Assembly (NCBI RefSeq): GCF_032193765.1
Contig: NZ_JAVBIJ010000001.1
Coordinates: forward strand, 3,658,001 to 3,722,000
Origin: Rhodoferax potami
GTDB lineage: Bacteria; Pseudomonadota; Gammaproteobacteria; Burkholderiales; Burkholderiaceae_C
DNA length: 64,000 nt
Direction of reading: 5' to 3'
In this document: positions 35,817 to 45,607 of the stretch, in pieces
Position numbering within the stretch: the first letter of the stretch is position 1
Layout: each line of letters starts with the position of its first letter
Translations under genes and position numbers: made by a program
Notes under the pieces: model-generated
Seen by the model: the letters and a program-made list of their open reading frames with translations, nothing else
What the model was told of the DNA's origin: nothing
Database searches by the model: none

Positions 35817-36560
35817 CTAAGGGCCTGCGGAGCGCAAGTAGGCCTGCGCGATGGCTTCCACGTTGACCTTCTTGAGTCCTTCGTTCAGGACGAGCCGCAT
35901 TGCCTCTGCCGAAGGTGTGAGGTTGAAGCACACGTACAGGGGCAACTTGCCGGTGGTTGGCCGGGCTGCCAGTTCGAGCGAGGAGAGTGCATGCGCTTTT
36001 TGGAGGTACTCAAAGACCCGAGCGTCGATCACGGCATAGTCCACACGCTTGGCCGCCAGTTTTTGAAGGCTGGACAAATCGTTGGGCGCCACATCCACCT
36101 TGACCAAGGACTGCGATACCAAACGCGCAATGTCCGGGCCGTTGTCATACCCTTCGATCACCCCGATGCGCTTGCCGTGCAAGTCTTTCCAATGGCGCCA
36201 GGTCAGCTGACTGCCCTTGCGTTGCGCCAAAAAAAACTGGTAGTAGCCGATGGGGTCGGATGTCCGGCCATTGGCATCGAGGCACTCTTGTTGCGACGCC
36301 GAGTAAAAGCCCATGGGGCCGTTGCGCTTGCCGCCCATAGCCACCTTGATGGCTCTGAGCCACGGAAGAACCGTAACGGTCACGCTGTGCCCTTGCGTGG
36401 CATAGGCCTCGCGCAACACCACCGACAAGAAACCCTGATTGGCGAGGGTGCCGGAATAGGGGGGCCAGTCCAGCGTCACCAGCGCCACCTCATTCGCCGC
36501 TGCAGGCCGGAGCCCCAGCACCAATAGGCTGGCAAGGGCGATGTGGAGGAGTCGGGGCAT
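35817..36560 (-). CDS. Periplasmic substrate-binding protein (amino-acid type)
   Basis: The 247-residue protein has a Sec signal peptide (LLHIALASLLVLGLRPAAAN) and a type II periplasmic binding fold: VTLDWPPYSGTLANQGFLS, GFYSASQQECLDANGRTSD, HGKRIGVIEGYDNGPDI, and KRVDYAVIDARVFEYL. It is most similar in layout to soluble SBP_bac_3 proteins of the tail-anchored or orphan type. It is the last gene of a run with an ABC-2 exporter and AMP nucleosidase, separated from the permease by six bases, although exporters of that class normally need no binding protein. Confidence 0.82.
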   Translation of the reverse strand: MPRLLHIALASLLVLGLRPAAANEVALVTLDWPPYSGTLANQGFLSVVLREAYATQGHSVTVTVLPWLRAIKVAMGGKRNGPMGFYSASQQECLDANGRTSDPIGYYQFFLAQRKGSQLTWRHWKDLHGKRIGVIEGYDNGPDIARLVSQSLVKVDVAPNDLSSLQKLAAKRVDYAVIDARVFEYLQKAHALSSLELAARPTTGKLPLYVCFNLTPSAEAMRLVLNEGLKKVNVEAIAQAYLRSAGP

Positions 36561-36566
36561 GGGGCG

Positions 36567-37394
36567 TTATTTGGAAAACCGCTTGCGTGTGAAAGCTAGC
36601 GCAACCCAAAACGCACCGCTTGCATAGGCCAACAGCACCAGGCCGTGACGCCAGGCATCTGTCGGCCACTGATCCATGAACAGCGGTCGCACCAAGGCCA
36701 CCGCGTTGGACAGGGGCAACCAGTCGGCGACGACCCGCACCGCAGATGGCAATTGATCCAAGGGGAAAAACACACCACTCAAAAACATCATGGGCGTGAG
36801 GAACAACGTGAAGTAGTAGGTGAAGAAGTCGTAGCCCTTGGCCAGTGCATTGAAGATCAGCGCGATGCAGCTGAAGGTAATGCCCACTCCCAACAAAATG
36901 GGCCAGGCCACCAGCAGCTTGGGGCTGTGGCTGATACCGAGCACCAACATCACCCCCAAGATGGCCGTCACAGTGAACAGCGACTTGAAAGCCGCCCACA
37001 GCATTTCGGCCAGTACCACGTTGTCCAAGCTCACGGGTGCATTCATGATGCCGTCCCACGTCTTTTGCACATGCATGCGGCTGAAGGCGGAGTACAAGGC
37101 CTCAAACGAGGCCGACTGCATGGCGCTCATGCAGATGGAGCCGCTGGCCAGAAACAGGATGTAGGGCACTTGCTGCCCGTTCACCGTGATCTGCCCCACC
37201 AGTGCGCCCATGCCGTAGCCGAAGGCCACGAGCCACATCAAGGGCTCGGCAATATTGCCCACCAGGCTGGGAATAGCCAGCTTGCGCCAGACCAGCAGGT
37301 TGCGCAAAAACACCGGCCAAAAGCGCATGGACAGCTCGGGCGCGCGCCAAATGCTCTGGGGTTTGAGAAGGCGGGCAGTTGTGGGGGTGCTCAT
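36567..37394 (-). CDS. ABC-2 type transporter permease (NodJ-like)
   Basis: The 275-residue protein is an ABC-2 export permease with about six helices. Family features: a cytoplasmic N-terminal helix, FGYGMGALVG, SIFCMSAMQSASFEALYS-type helix 2 (SGSICMSAMQSASFEALY), FALYFTLFLTPMMFLSGVF-like motif (YYFTLFLTPMMFLSGVFFP), and LPLSNAVALVRPLFM. It follows the ATPase gene with the start one base after its stop. NodJ exports lipo-oligosaccharides in rhizobia; homologues in other bacteria export unknown lipids or drugs. Confidence 0.87.
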   Translation of the reverse strand: MSTPTTARLLKPQSIWRAPELSMRFWPVFLRNLLVWRKLAIPSLVGNIAEPLMWLVAFGYGMGALVGQITVNGQQVPYILFLASGSICMSAMQSASFEALYSAFSRMHVQKTWDGIMNAPVSLDNVVLAEMLWAAFKSLFTVTAILGVMLVLGISHSPKLLVAWPILLGVGITFSCIALIFNALAKGYDFFTYYFTLFLTPMMFLSGVFFPLDQLPSAVRVVADWLPLSNAVALVRPLFMDQWPTDAWRHGLVLLAYASGAFWVALAFTRKRFSK

Positions 37395-37395
37395 A

Positions 37396-38327
<932 letters not shown>

Positions 38328-38328
<1 letters not shown>

Positions 38329-39821
38329 TATTGAAATGCCACTTCCGCAAAACTGCGCAGCTTGCGGCTGTGCAACTGGTCTATACCTTGTGAGCGCAGC
38401 AGTTCTAGCGCGCGGATGCCGATGCGCAAATGCTGATCCACCCGCTCGCGGTAGAAGTGGTTGGCCATACCGGGCAGCTTGATTTCGCCGTGCAGCGGCT
38501 TGTCGCTCACGCACAGCAAGGTGCCATAGGGCACACGGAAGCGGAAGCCGTTGGCGGCAATCGTGGCACTTTCCATGTCCAGCGCCACGGCGCGGCTCTG
38601 GCTGAAGCGGCGTTGGGGCTGGTTGTCGGGCAGCAGCTCCCAGTTGCGGTTGTCGGTGCTGGCCACGGTGCCGGTGCGCATGATGCTCTTGAGCGCGCTA
38701 CCGCTGACCTGCGTCACATCCGCCACGGCTTGCTCCAGCGCGACCTGAATCTCGGCTAGCGCCGGAATCGGCACCCACAGCGGCAGCTCTTCGTCCAGCA
38801 CATGGTCTTCGCGCACATAGCCGTGAGCCAGCACATAGTCGCCCAGCTGCTGGCTGTTGCGCAGGCCGGCGCAGTGGCCCAGCATGATCCAGGCATGCGG
38901 GCGCAACACGGCAATGTGGTCGGTGATGTTTTTGGCGTTGGCCGGGCCCACGCCGATGTTCACCATGGTGATGCCGGCATTGTCCGAGCGCACTAGGTGG
39001 TAGCCGGGCATTTGCGGCAGCCGGGGCGGCTCTTTGCCCAAAGCGTCTGCCGCTTCGGCGGGCAGGCCCACCCGGCGGGTAACCATGTTGCCGGGTTCTA
39101 CAAAGGCGATGTACTCGCTGTCCGGGTCCTGCATGGCTTTGCGGCCCAGCGCGATGAACTCATCAATATAGAACTGGTAGTTGGTGAAAAGCACAAAGTT
39201 CTGGAAGTGCTCCGGGCCGGTACCGGTGTAGTGGCGCAGGCGGTGCAGCGAGTAGTCCATGCGCGGCGCAGTGAACAGCGACAGCGGCAGAGCATCGCCC
39301 GGGCGGGGCTGGTAGGTGCCGTTGGCAATGCCATCGTCCATCGCGGCCAGGTCGGGCAGGTCGAACACATCGCGCATCAGGGTGCGGCGCTCGGCGCTCA
39401 TCTGGCCTTCCACATGGTCATGCTCAGCAAACGAAAAGTGCACCGGAATCGGCTGGTTGCTGGTGGCCACTTCAATCTCGCCGCCGTGGTTTTGCAGCAG
39501 CAGGCGGAACTGCTCCAGGTAGTAGCGGTGGTACAGGTCAGGCCGCGTGAGCGTGGTCTCAAAACGGCCGGGGCCGGCCACAAAGCCGTAGCTCAGGCAA
39601 GCAATGTCGGCCGCCGCCTTGCGCGACACGGTGTCGGTGTGGATGCGCACCAGCGGATAGCAGGCGCGCACATGGCCGCCCAGATCCTCGCCGGCCACAA
39701 ATCGTTGCATCGCGTGGCGCAGATGGGCGATGCTTTGGTCGTAAATGGCGTGAACCTGCGCCAGCGCAGTGGCGGCGTCGGTGAATCGGGCGGGTGCGAT
39801 GAAAGAAGGATGGCTGGTCAT
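38328..39821 (-). CDS. amn: AMP nucleosidase
   Basis: Amn hydrolyses AMP to adenine and ribose 5-phosphate and adjusts adenylate levels. The 497-residue protein has the family segments [37 protein letters not shown], the nucleoside-phosphorylase-like core [20 protein letters not shown] and [19 protein letters not shown] (substrate binding), and [20 protein letters not shown] near the end. The start at 39821 gives the expected size; a longer frame to 39920 is not supported. Its stop is shared with the start of the exporter ATPase, an unusual genomic partner. Confidence 0.94.
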
Positions 39822-39906
39822 GCGCCCATTGTGCCGCCGTATTTTTGCGCTGCGAAGACAAGGGGCATGGGGTAAAGTGTGAGCAGAACCACCTAAGTGA
39901 ACTCTG

Positions 39907-40233
39907 GTGACTGACCCCAAAGACTCTCGTTACACCGAAACCGGCTTCCCCTCCTTGCAGTGGGAAGACGATGACTTGGACACGCGCCCCCTGCCTTTGA
40001 ACGAGCGGCCCTTGCAGGCCCGAATTGACCACGAGATGGCCATCATCGCGGAGCACCACATCCGCATTGCCCTGGCGATCGAGCGGTTCTGGGGCCACCG
40101 GGATTGCGTCGAGTACATCCGGACCCTGATCTTGAATGGCGGCTACTCAGATGGCGCTACCAAACGGGTCGGCTTCAAAGCCGAAGTGATTTCGGCGCTG
40201 ATCAATCTGACGGCGCTGCACCAGATTGAGTAG
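39907..40233 (+). CDS. Conserved hypothetical protein
   Basis: I do not recognise this 108-residue protein. It starts with GTG at 39907. The N-terminal third is acidic (QWEDDDLDTRPLP); the remainder is alpha-helical (HEMAIIAEHHIRIALAIERFWGHRDCVEYI, VGFKAEVISALINLTALHQ). No signal peptide or membrane segment is visible. It is divergent from amn with 85 bases between starts, and its last 32 bases overlap the 3' end of the convergent CWC gene. Confidence 0.65.
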   Translation: MTDPKDSRYTETGFPSLQWEDDDLDTRPLPLNERPLQARIDHEMAIIAEHHIRIALAIERFWGHRDCVEYIRTLILNGGYSDGATKRVGFKAEVISALINLTALHQIE

Positions 40234-40429
40234 CGCAATCTGCGCAAACGCAGGCCAAACCCTGGGCTTGCGGGGGAATGCGGCCGAGTAGCTCTGCACT
40301 AAAACTCACCTGTGTGCACCAGCAAGGGCCTTGCGCTTGGCCGGTAGCTTTCGCAAGCTCCATGGCGCACTGGTTCGCCTTGCCGCACACAGGGCACACT
40401 TGAGGGTTGATGGTTGGCGGAGTGGTCAT
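40202..40429 (-). CDS. Cysteine-rich CWC family protein
   Basis: The 75-residue protein has cysteines in metal-binding pairs: CPVCGKANQCAMELA and GPCWCTQVSF (the CWC motif that names the family), then CVCADC near the C terminus. It probably binds zinc. The ATG at 40429 is chosen; an ATG at 40483 would add 18 residues and overlap the start of the CYTH gene on the other strand. The function of the family is unknown. Its 3' end overlaps the neighbouring convergent gene. Confidence 0.75.
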   Translation of the reverse strand: MTTPPTINPQVCPVCGKANQCAMELAKATGQAQGPCWCTQVSFSAELLGRIPPQAQGLACVCADCATQSGAAPSD

Positions 40430-40481
40430 GGTGTTGGCAGTGTAGCCATCCGCTGCCCGCAGCTCACATACGGAGTGCTTC

Positions 40482-40940
40482 ATGGGGATTGAGATCGAAC
40501 GCAAGTTTTTGGTGAGCGGGGACGCTTGGCGCAACGACAGTGGCGTGCTGTACCGGCAGGGCTACCTGAACCGTGACAAAGCACGCACGGTGCGTGTGCG
40601 CGTGGCTGGGGATGCTGCTTATCTAACCGTCAAGGGCCAAAGTACCGGCGCAAGTCGGGCTGAATTTGAGTACCCGATCCCGTGCGCGGATGCGGTTGCG
40701 CTTCTGGCTTTGTGCGATGGCCCCTTGATTGAGAAGACCCGCTACATCGTGCTGCATGCCGGCATGCGCTGGGAGGTCGACGAGTTTGCGGGCGACAACG
40801 CGGGCTTGGTGGTCGCAGAACTAGAGCTGGCGTCCGAAGACCAAGCGTTCGAGCACCCCGCTTGGCTGGGCGCAGAGGTCACCCACGATGCCCGCTATTT
40901 CAACTCCAACCTCGCAACACACCCTTTCAGGGCTTGGTGA
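40482..40940 (+). CDS. CYTH domain-containing protein (triphosphatase-like)
   Basis: The 152-residue protein consists of a single CYTH (triphosphate tunnel) domain: it begins with the signature EIERKFLV (4-11) and contains TVRVRVAGDAAYLTVKG, EFEYPIP, IEKTRYIV and WEVDEFAGDNAGLVVAELEL, the alternating acidic and basic residues of the tunnel. Small bacterial CYTH proteins hydrolyse tripolyphosphate or thiamine triphosphate; the in vivo substrate is not settled. GGAGTGC lies upstream of the ATG. Confidence 0.92.
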   Translation: MGIEIERKFLVSGDAWRNDSGVLYRQGYLNRDKARTVRVRVAGDAAYLTVKGQSTGASRAEFEYPIPCADAVALLALCDGPLIEKTRYIVLHAGMRWEVDEFAGDNAGLVVAELELASEDQAFEHPAWLGAEVTHDARYFNSNLATHPFRAW

Positions 40941-40972
40941 TCACTAGGTCTTGTTGCCGGTGATGGGCAGTC

Positions 40973-41440
40973 TTATTCGTCCACCGGCACATAGAGGTCC
41001 GATTTCATTGCATCGATCACCACATTGGTGGTCATGCGAATCACCTGGGGCACTTCGGCCATGAGTCGGGCGGAGAGAGCGTCGTACTCCTTCACGCTCT
41101 TGCTCAGGATGACCATCACCAAGTCCACCGCACCTGTCACATAAAAGAGCTGCTGCACTTCAGGCTCTTTTTGTACCCATACGCGGATGCGGGGCAGGGC
41201 CTCGTAGTTGTCTTTGAGCTCGATGCCGGCGATGAACTGCATGCGTTGGCCCACGACCTGCGGGTCCACGATGGCAACCTCGGCCGTAATCACCTTCTCC
41301 GCCCGCAACCGGCGCAGGCGCCGCTGCACCGCGGACGCAGACAGGCCGACGGCCTCGGCAATCACTTCTGCATTGACCTGGCAATCGCGTTGCACGAACT
41401 CCAGAATTTTCCGGTCAAAGGGGTCCAAAGGCGTTTCCAT
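40973..41440 (-). CDS. Lrp/AsnC family transcriptional regulator
   Basis: The 155-residue regulator has an N-terminal HTH (PFDRKILEFVQRDCQVNAEV, GLSASAVQRRLRRLRAEKVI) and a C-terminal RAM domain (QQLFYVTGAVDLVMVILSKS). It is divergent from the periplasmic binding protein gene at 41647 across a 206-base region. This position suggests control of the amino-acid uptake and homocysteine methyltransferase genes, though that is inferred. It differs in sequence from the Lrp-type protein at 10311. Confidence 0.93.
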   Translation of the reverse strand: METPLDPFDRKILEFVQRDCQVNAEVIAEAVGLSASAVQRRLRRLRAEKVITAEVAIVDPQVVGQRMQFIAGIELKDNYEALPRIRVWVQKEPEVQQLFYVTGAVDLVMVILSKSVKEYDALSARLMAEVPQVIRMTTNVVIDAMKSDLYVPVDE

Positions 41441-41646
41441 TGGTGCATTGTAGGCAGCGTGGGGTGTCGGGCTCCATCGGCGTGCAAGGTGCCTTGTGTG
41501 CCGTTTTGCCGCGTGAAAAGTGCCGAATACGCCGCCTGCCGTTATTTCTTTGGGCGAAACTTGAGTTTCCTTTGCGTCTTGAAAACGCAGTGTTGGTTGA
41601 ACAAAGCGGCGTCTTGCGGTGGGGCGCCCGGATGGAGAAACAAAGA

Positions 41647-42432
41647 ATGAAGCGTCAGTTTGTGAAAGCATTGTTGGGTGGTCTGTTCCTGGCGGCTGGT
41701 TTGGCCCAAGCCCAGGATGTGGTGCGTATCGGCACCCTGTCCGACTACCCTCCGTTTGAGTACAAGGATGCATCCGGCCAACTCAAGGGCATGGAAATCG
41801 AGTTGGGCAACGCGATGTGCAAGCACATGCAAGCCAAGTGCGAATACGTGACCATGGACTTTGATGCGCTTATCCCCGCGCTCAAAGCCAAGAAGATTGA
41901 CGCCGTGCTGGCCCAGATGTCTATCACTGCTGAGCGCAAAAAAGTGGTGGACTTTACCGACCTGTTCACCCTGGCACCCGTGCAATACGTCGCCAAAGTG
42001 GGCTCCGGCATCACCGAAGACCCGGCCACCCTGCGCGGCAAGACCGTGGGCGTTTACAGCGGCTCCAATAGCGAGACGTACTTTAAGAAGCGCCTGCCCA
42101 AGGCCAAGTCTGGCGTTTCCACCAAGGCCTACCCCAACCAGGACGCGATCTGGTTGGACCTCGAAGCCGGACGCCTGAACACCACCTTGACCGACACCAC
42201 GGTCGCTTACGAGTGGCTGCAAAAGACCGGCAAGGCCAAGGGCTTCGACTTCGCCGGCAAGCCGGTGAACGACGTGGAAATCTTCGGCGAAGGCACCGGC
42301 ATTGCGGTGCGCAAGGGCGACCCCCTGAAGGCCCGCTTCAACGCAGCCATTAAAAAGGTGCTGACCGACGGCACCTTCGCTGCTGAAAACAAGAAAGTGT
42401 TTCCGTTTAGCATTGCTCCCGCCAGCAAGTAA
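41647..42432 (+). CDS. ABC transporter substrate-binding protein, amino-acid type
   Basis: The 261-residue protein has a Sec signal peptide (KALLGGLFLAAGLAQAQ) and an SBP_bac_3 fold: IGTLSDYPPFEYKDASGQLK, GMEIELGNAMCKHM, FDALIPALKAKKIDAVLAQM with the arginine-site SITAERKKVVDFT, and TVGVYSGSNSETYF. The layout is that of lysine/arginine/ornithine/histidine binding proteins. Start ATG at 41647 has GGAG upstream. It leads an operon with two permeases and a homocysteine methyltransferase; no ATPase gene is present. Confidence 0.9.
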   Translation: MKRQFVKALLGGLFLAAGLAQAQDVVRIGTLSDYPPFEYKDASGQLKGMEIELGNAMCKHMQAKCEYVTMDFDALIPALKAKKIDAVLAQMSITAERKKVVDFTDLFTLAPVQYVAKVGSGITEDPATLRGKTVGVYSGSNSETYFKKRLPKAKSGVSTKAYPNQDAIWLDLEAGRLNTTLTDTTVAYEWLQKTGKAKGFDFAGKPVNDVEIFGEGTGIAVRKGDPLKARFNAAIKKVLTDGTFAAENKKVFPFSIAPASK

Positions 42433-42487
42433 TTGACAGGCCGCCACCGCCCCGTGCGGGCGGTGGCCGTGCTTTCCCGGAGTCGAG

Positions 42488-43168
42488 ATGGATGTTTTGC
42501 AGGCCTACACGGGCCAGCTGCTGCAAGGTGCGCTGATGACCGTGCAACTGGCCTGCGCCGCCCTGGTGTGCGGGTTGGCTTTGGGCTTGGTGCTGGCGGC
42601 CTGCCAGCTTAGCCGCCACGCCTGGCTGCGCCGCCCGGTGGCCGTGTTCACCGGTGTGCTGCGCGGGGTGCCCGAGTTTCTGGTGGTGCTGGTGTGCTAC
42701 TTCGGGCTCTCCAACCTTATCAACAACCACTTTGACAGCGCGTTTGACATCAGCCCGTTTTTTGCGGGCGTGGTGTCTCTGGCGCTGGTGCTGGGAGCCT
42801 ATTCCTCCGAGGTGTTTCGCGGCAGCTTTGTGGCACTGGAGCGCGGGCAGCTGGAAGCCGCCCGCTCGCTGGGCCTGAGCCCGGTGCAAACCTTCTTTCT
42901 GGTGCGCTTGCCGCAGGCCTGGCGCATTGCCATTCCCAGTCTGGGCAACCTCTGGCAATCCTTGCTCAAAGACACCTCGCTGGTGTCGGTGGTCGGCTTG
43001 GAAGACCTGCTGAAGAAGTCCAACATGGCGGCCCAGGCTTCGCACCAGCCTTTTATGTTTTTGATGGCGGCAGCCGTGATGTATTTTTGCCTGCTGGCGC
43101 TGTCTGACCCGCTGGTCTCCGCACTGGAGCGGCGGGCACAGCGCCCCTATCAGGCTCACCGCAGTTAG
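42488..43168 (+). CDS. Amino-acid ABC transporter permease, subunit 1
   Basis: The 226-residue permease has the HisMQ/ArtQM layout with the EAA-type loop LERGQLEAARSLGLSPVQTF, the family motif GAYSSEVFRGSFVAL and an N-terminal GALMTVQLACAALVCGLALG. Five membrane helices are expected. A permease pair follows directly: the next gene starts two bases after the stop. It serves the binding protein encoded 55 bases upstream. Confidence 0.92.
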   Translation: MDVLQAYTGQLLQGALMTVQLACAALVCGLALGLVLAACQLSRHAWLRRPVAVFTGVLRGVPEFLVVLVCYFGLSNLINNHFDSAFDISPFFAGVVSLALVLGAYSSEVFRGSFVALERGQLEAARSLGLSPVQTFFLVRLPQAWRIAIPSLGNLWQSLLKDTSLVSVVGLEDLLKKSNMAAQASHQPFMFLMAAAVMYFCLLALSDPLVSALERRAQRPYQAHRS

Positions 43169-43170
43169 CT

Positions 43171-43866
43171 ATGGACGCCTGGTTTACCGACATCCTCGTC
43201 CTGCTGCAGGACAACCGTGCCGAACTGTGGGAAGGCCTGGTCGTTACCCTGCAACTGTGGGCTACCTCGGGCGTGGCCGGTTTGGTGCTGGCGCTGGGCT
43301 TGGCGCTGGGTGCCACGCATGGCGGAACGGTTGTGCGGCGGCTGGTGCGCTTTTATGGCGCCGCTTTTCGGGGCACGCCGCTGCTGGTGCAGATGTTCCT
43401 GCTGTACTACGGGCTCAGCCAGTTTGAGTGGGTGCGCGCCTCCGCTGCGTGGGTGGTGCTGGAGGACGCGTTTTACTGTGGGCTCATAGCCATAACGCTC
43501 AACATTGCCGCCTACATGGCCGAAGACATTCGCGCCGGCATTCTGGCCATTCCCGCTGGCCAAACCGAGGCAGCTCGCGCCTTTGGCATGCCGTCCGGCA
43601 CTTTGCTGCGCCGTATCGTGCTGCCGCAGGCTTTGCGCATTGCGACTCCTGCTTTGGGTAACGAAGTGGTGTCCTTGCTCAAAGCCACGGCGCTGGTGAG
43701 CACCATCACCGTGTTTGATCTGACTGGTGTGGCCCGCCGCCTCTCAAATGAGTCGTACACCACGGATGCGCTGGTGTTGGCTGGCGTGGTCTATGGCGCG
43801 TTGACCCTGCTGATTTCGGCGGGTGTGCATTTTCTGGAGCGACGCCGCAAAAGCCACGCTGCCTGA
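43171..43866 (+). CDS. Amino-acid ABC transporter permease, subunit 2
   Basis: The 231-residue permease has LWEGLVVTLQLWATSGVAGLV, RGTPLLVQMFLLYYGLSQFE, the helix AAYMAEDIRAGILAIPAGQT and the EAA loop GQTEAARAFGMPSGTLLRRI. It pairs with the preceding permease as a heterodimer. No matching ATP-binding gene lies in the cluster or in the window, so the transporter must share an ATPase encoded elsewhere. Confidence 0.92.
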   Translation: MDAWFTDILVLLQDNRAELWEGLVVTLQLWATSGVAGLVLALGLALGATHGGTVVRRLVRFYGAAFRGTPLLVQMFLLYYGLSQFEWVRASAAWVVLEDAFYCGLIAITLNIAAYMAEDIRAGILAIPAGQTEAARAFGMPSGTLLRRIVLPQALRIATPALGNEVVSLLKATALVSTITVFDLTGVARRLSNESYTTDALVLAGVVYGALTLLISAGVHFLERRRKSHAA

Positions 43867-43945
43867 GCTGCTTGTCTGCACAGAGGCCAGGCAAATTGCC
43901 GCCGCCGCGCAGGCGCTTTGTCTAAGCTCATCCTCGAATTTTTGA

Positions 43946-44899
43946 ATGAGCTCCATGATGCTGAATCCCCTGAATAGTTTTCTCGCCCACGACCGCCTGA
44001 TGGTGCTGGACGGCGCTCTGGCCACCGAGCTGGAGCGTCGCGGCGCCAACCTGAATGACGCGCTGTGGTCCGCCAAGCTGCTGATCGAGCAACCTGAACT
44101 CATTCGCGCGGTGCACGCAGACTACTTTGCCGCCGGGGCCGATGTGGCCACCACTGCCAGCTACCAGGCCACCTTTGAAGCCTTTACCCGTCGTGGCATG
44201 AGCCGCACGGAGGCCGCTGATTTGATGCACCTGTCGGTGACTCTGGCCTGCGAGGCACGCGATGCGTTCTGGGCCGAGCCTGCCAACCGCGTGGACCGCC
44301 TGCGCCCGCTGGTGGCCGCGTCGGTAGGCCCGTACGGTGCCATGCTGGCCGATGGCTCGGAGTACCGCGGCAACTACGGGCTGAGCCGTGCCGCGCTGGC
44401 CGACTTCCACCGCGAGCGCATGCAAGTGCTGGCGACTTCGGGCGCCGACCTGCTGGCCTGCGAGACGATTCCCTGCCTGGACGAAGCCATGGCGATTGCT
44501 GATGTGCTCGCAGAGCAAAACAACATCAATGCGTGGATCAGCTTCTCCTGCAAAGACGGCGAGCACAACGTGCAGGGCGAGCGCTTGGCTGATTGCGTAG
44601 CCGCGCTGGAGGCAAGCCCGCACATTGTGGCTATCGGCGTGAACTGCACGGCGCCTGAGCATGTGGCCAGCCTGGTGGAGCAGGCCAAGACCCGCACCAC
44701 CAAGCCGGTGCTGGTCTACCCGAACTCCGGTGAGCATTACGACGCTCAAGGCAAGGTCTGGACCGGTGCCTGCAACCCGGCGGATGCTTATGCGGAGATG
44801 GCTGCGCGCTGGCAAGCCAAAGGTGCCCGCATGATTGGTGGCTGCTGTCGCACTGGCCCGGACGATATCCGGGCGGTCCGACACATGGCCGTAGTTTGA
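43946..44899 (+). CDS. mmuM: Homocysteine S-methyltransferase
   Basis: The 317-residue enzyme transfers a methyl group to homocysteine, typically from S-methylmethionine, to make methionine. The zinc ligands are present: GVNCTAP (first Cys) and the final IGGCCRTG (Cys-Cys), with the barrel start MVLDGALATELERRGANLND. ATG at 43946. It follows the amino-acid permeases by 79 bases, so the transporter may bring in S-methylmethionine or methionine-like substrates; this is a context inference. A dispersed repeat lies 11 bases after its stop. Confidence 0.9.
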   Translation: MSSMMLNPLNSFLAHDRLMVLDGALATELERRGANLNDALWSAKLLIEQPELIRAVHADYFAAGADVATTASYQATFEAFTRRGMSRTEAADLMHLSVTLACEARDAFWAEPANRVDRLRPLVAASVGPYGAMLADGSEYRGNYGLSRAALADFHRERMQVLATSGADLLACETIPCLDEAMAIADVLAEQNNINAWISFSCKDGEHNVQGERLADCVAALEASPHIVAIGVNCTAPEHVASLVEQAKTRTTKPVLVYPNSGEHYDAQGKVWTGACNPADAYAEMAARWQAKGARMIGGCCRTGPDDIRAVRHMAVV

Positions 44900-44910
44900 T
44901 GTGTTGAAGT

Positions 44911-44967
44911 ATGAAATGGGCCTATAGCGCCCATGAAATATGCGTAGGTAGCTACAAAAAACGTAGC
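44911..44967 (-). repeat. Dispersed repeat, non-coding copy F (after mmuM)
   Basis: On the minus strand it reads GCTACGTTTTTTGTAGC, TACCTACGCATATTTC, ATGGGCGCTATAGGCC. The full left palindrome and right GGGCGCTATAGGCC are kept. It starts 11 bases after the mmuM stop, in opposite orientation to that gene, and lies between mmuM and the 3' end of the cytochrome c gene. Confidence 0.7.
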
Positions 44968-44988
44968 GTTTTTAGGTGTTGCTGTAGC

Positions 44989-45474
44989 TCACTGCGCTGC
45001 CGGGGGCAGCGACATCACCCACTGCGCCATCTGCCGCGCTTGCTCCTCGCTGAGCTGCGGGTGGCGGGGCATCAGGGCCCGGCCCCACTCGCCAGAGCCC
45101 CCATTGCGAATCTTGCCCGCCAGGTAGTCCACCGCATCCGGCCGGCCTTGATAGCGCGCAACCACTTGATTGAATGCGGGGCCGACATAACGCCTGTCTA
45201 CGCCATGGCAGCGCATGCAGTTGGAAGCGTTGACAGCAGCTTGGCCCAGCGCCAGCGAAGCAGCGGGGGCAACCGGTGATGTTGGCGCCACCACACCGCT
45301 GGCGCTTTTTGCAGGTACAGCGGCACTTTGGATCGTTTCGCCTTTGCTGTTGTCGGCCTGCAGCGTGCGCCAGCCCACCAGCAGCATGCCTGCGACCACC
45401 ACCAGCACCGCCACGATAAGTGCCGCCGCAAGCCAACGTGGCCGCTGAGGTGGGGTGTCGTCTTCCGGGTGCAT
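44989..45474 (-). CDS. Membrane-anchored c-type cytochrome
   Basis: The 161-residue protein has one N-terminal membrane anchor (RWLAAALIVAVLVVVAGMLL, about 13-33), a Ser/Ala/Pro linker, and one heme c domain with CMRCH (86-90) and a likely axial Met in ALMPRHPQLS (135). The layout GPAFNQVVARYQGR, YLAGKIRNGGSGEWG is typical of class I cytochromes such as cytochrome c551/c552-like proteins. It acts in periplasmic electron transfer. ATG at 45474 is chosen because it gives a direct signal anchor; a longer frame starts at 45522. Confidence 0.88.
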   Translation of the reverse strand: MHPEDDTPPQRPRWLAAALIVAVLVVVAGMLLVGWRTLQADNSKGETIQSAAVPAKSASGVVAPTSPVAPAASLALGQAAVNASNCMRCHGVDRRYVGPAFNQVVARYQGRPDAVDYLAGKIRNGGSGEWGRALMPRHPQLSEEQARQMAQWVMSLPPAAQ

Positions 45475-45564
45475 GTTCTGGGTCTCTGTTAGTGGGGTCC
45501 CCGAGTGTCGCGCGAAAGGCATCGCATTGTTGGGCGCGGGCTTTTTCAGGAGCCGGCACCACCA

Positions 45565-45590
45565 ACAAAAACGGCACCCGAAGGTGCCGT
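45565..45590 (-). terminator. Rho-independent terminator of glcB
   Basis: On the minus strand ACGGCACC (45590-45583) and GGTGCCGT (45578-45571) form a perfect stem around the very stable TTCG tetraloop, followed by TTTTGTTGG. It lies 18-43 bases after the glcB stop, in the gap before the cytochrome gene on the same strand. Confidence 0.85.
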
Positions 45591-45607
45591 TCTCTCAGAG
45601 GGCTGGC

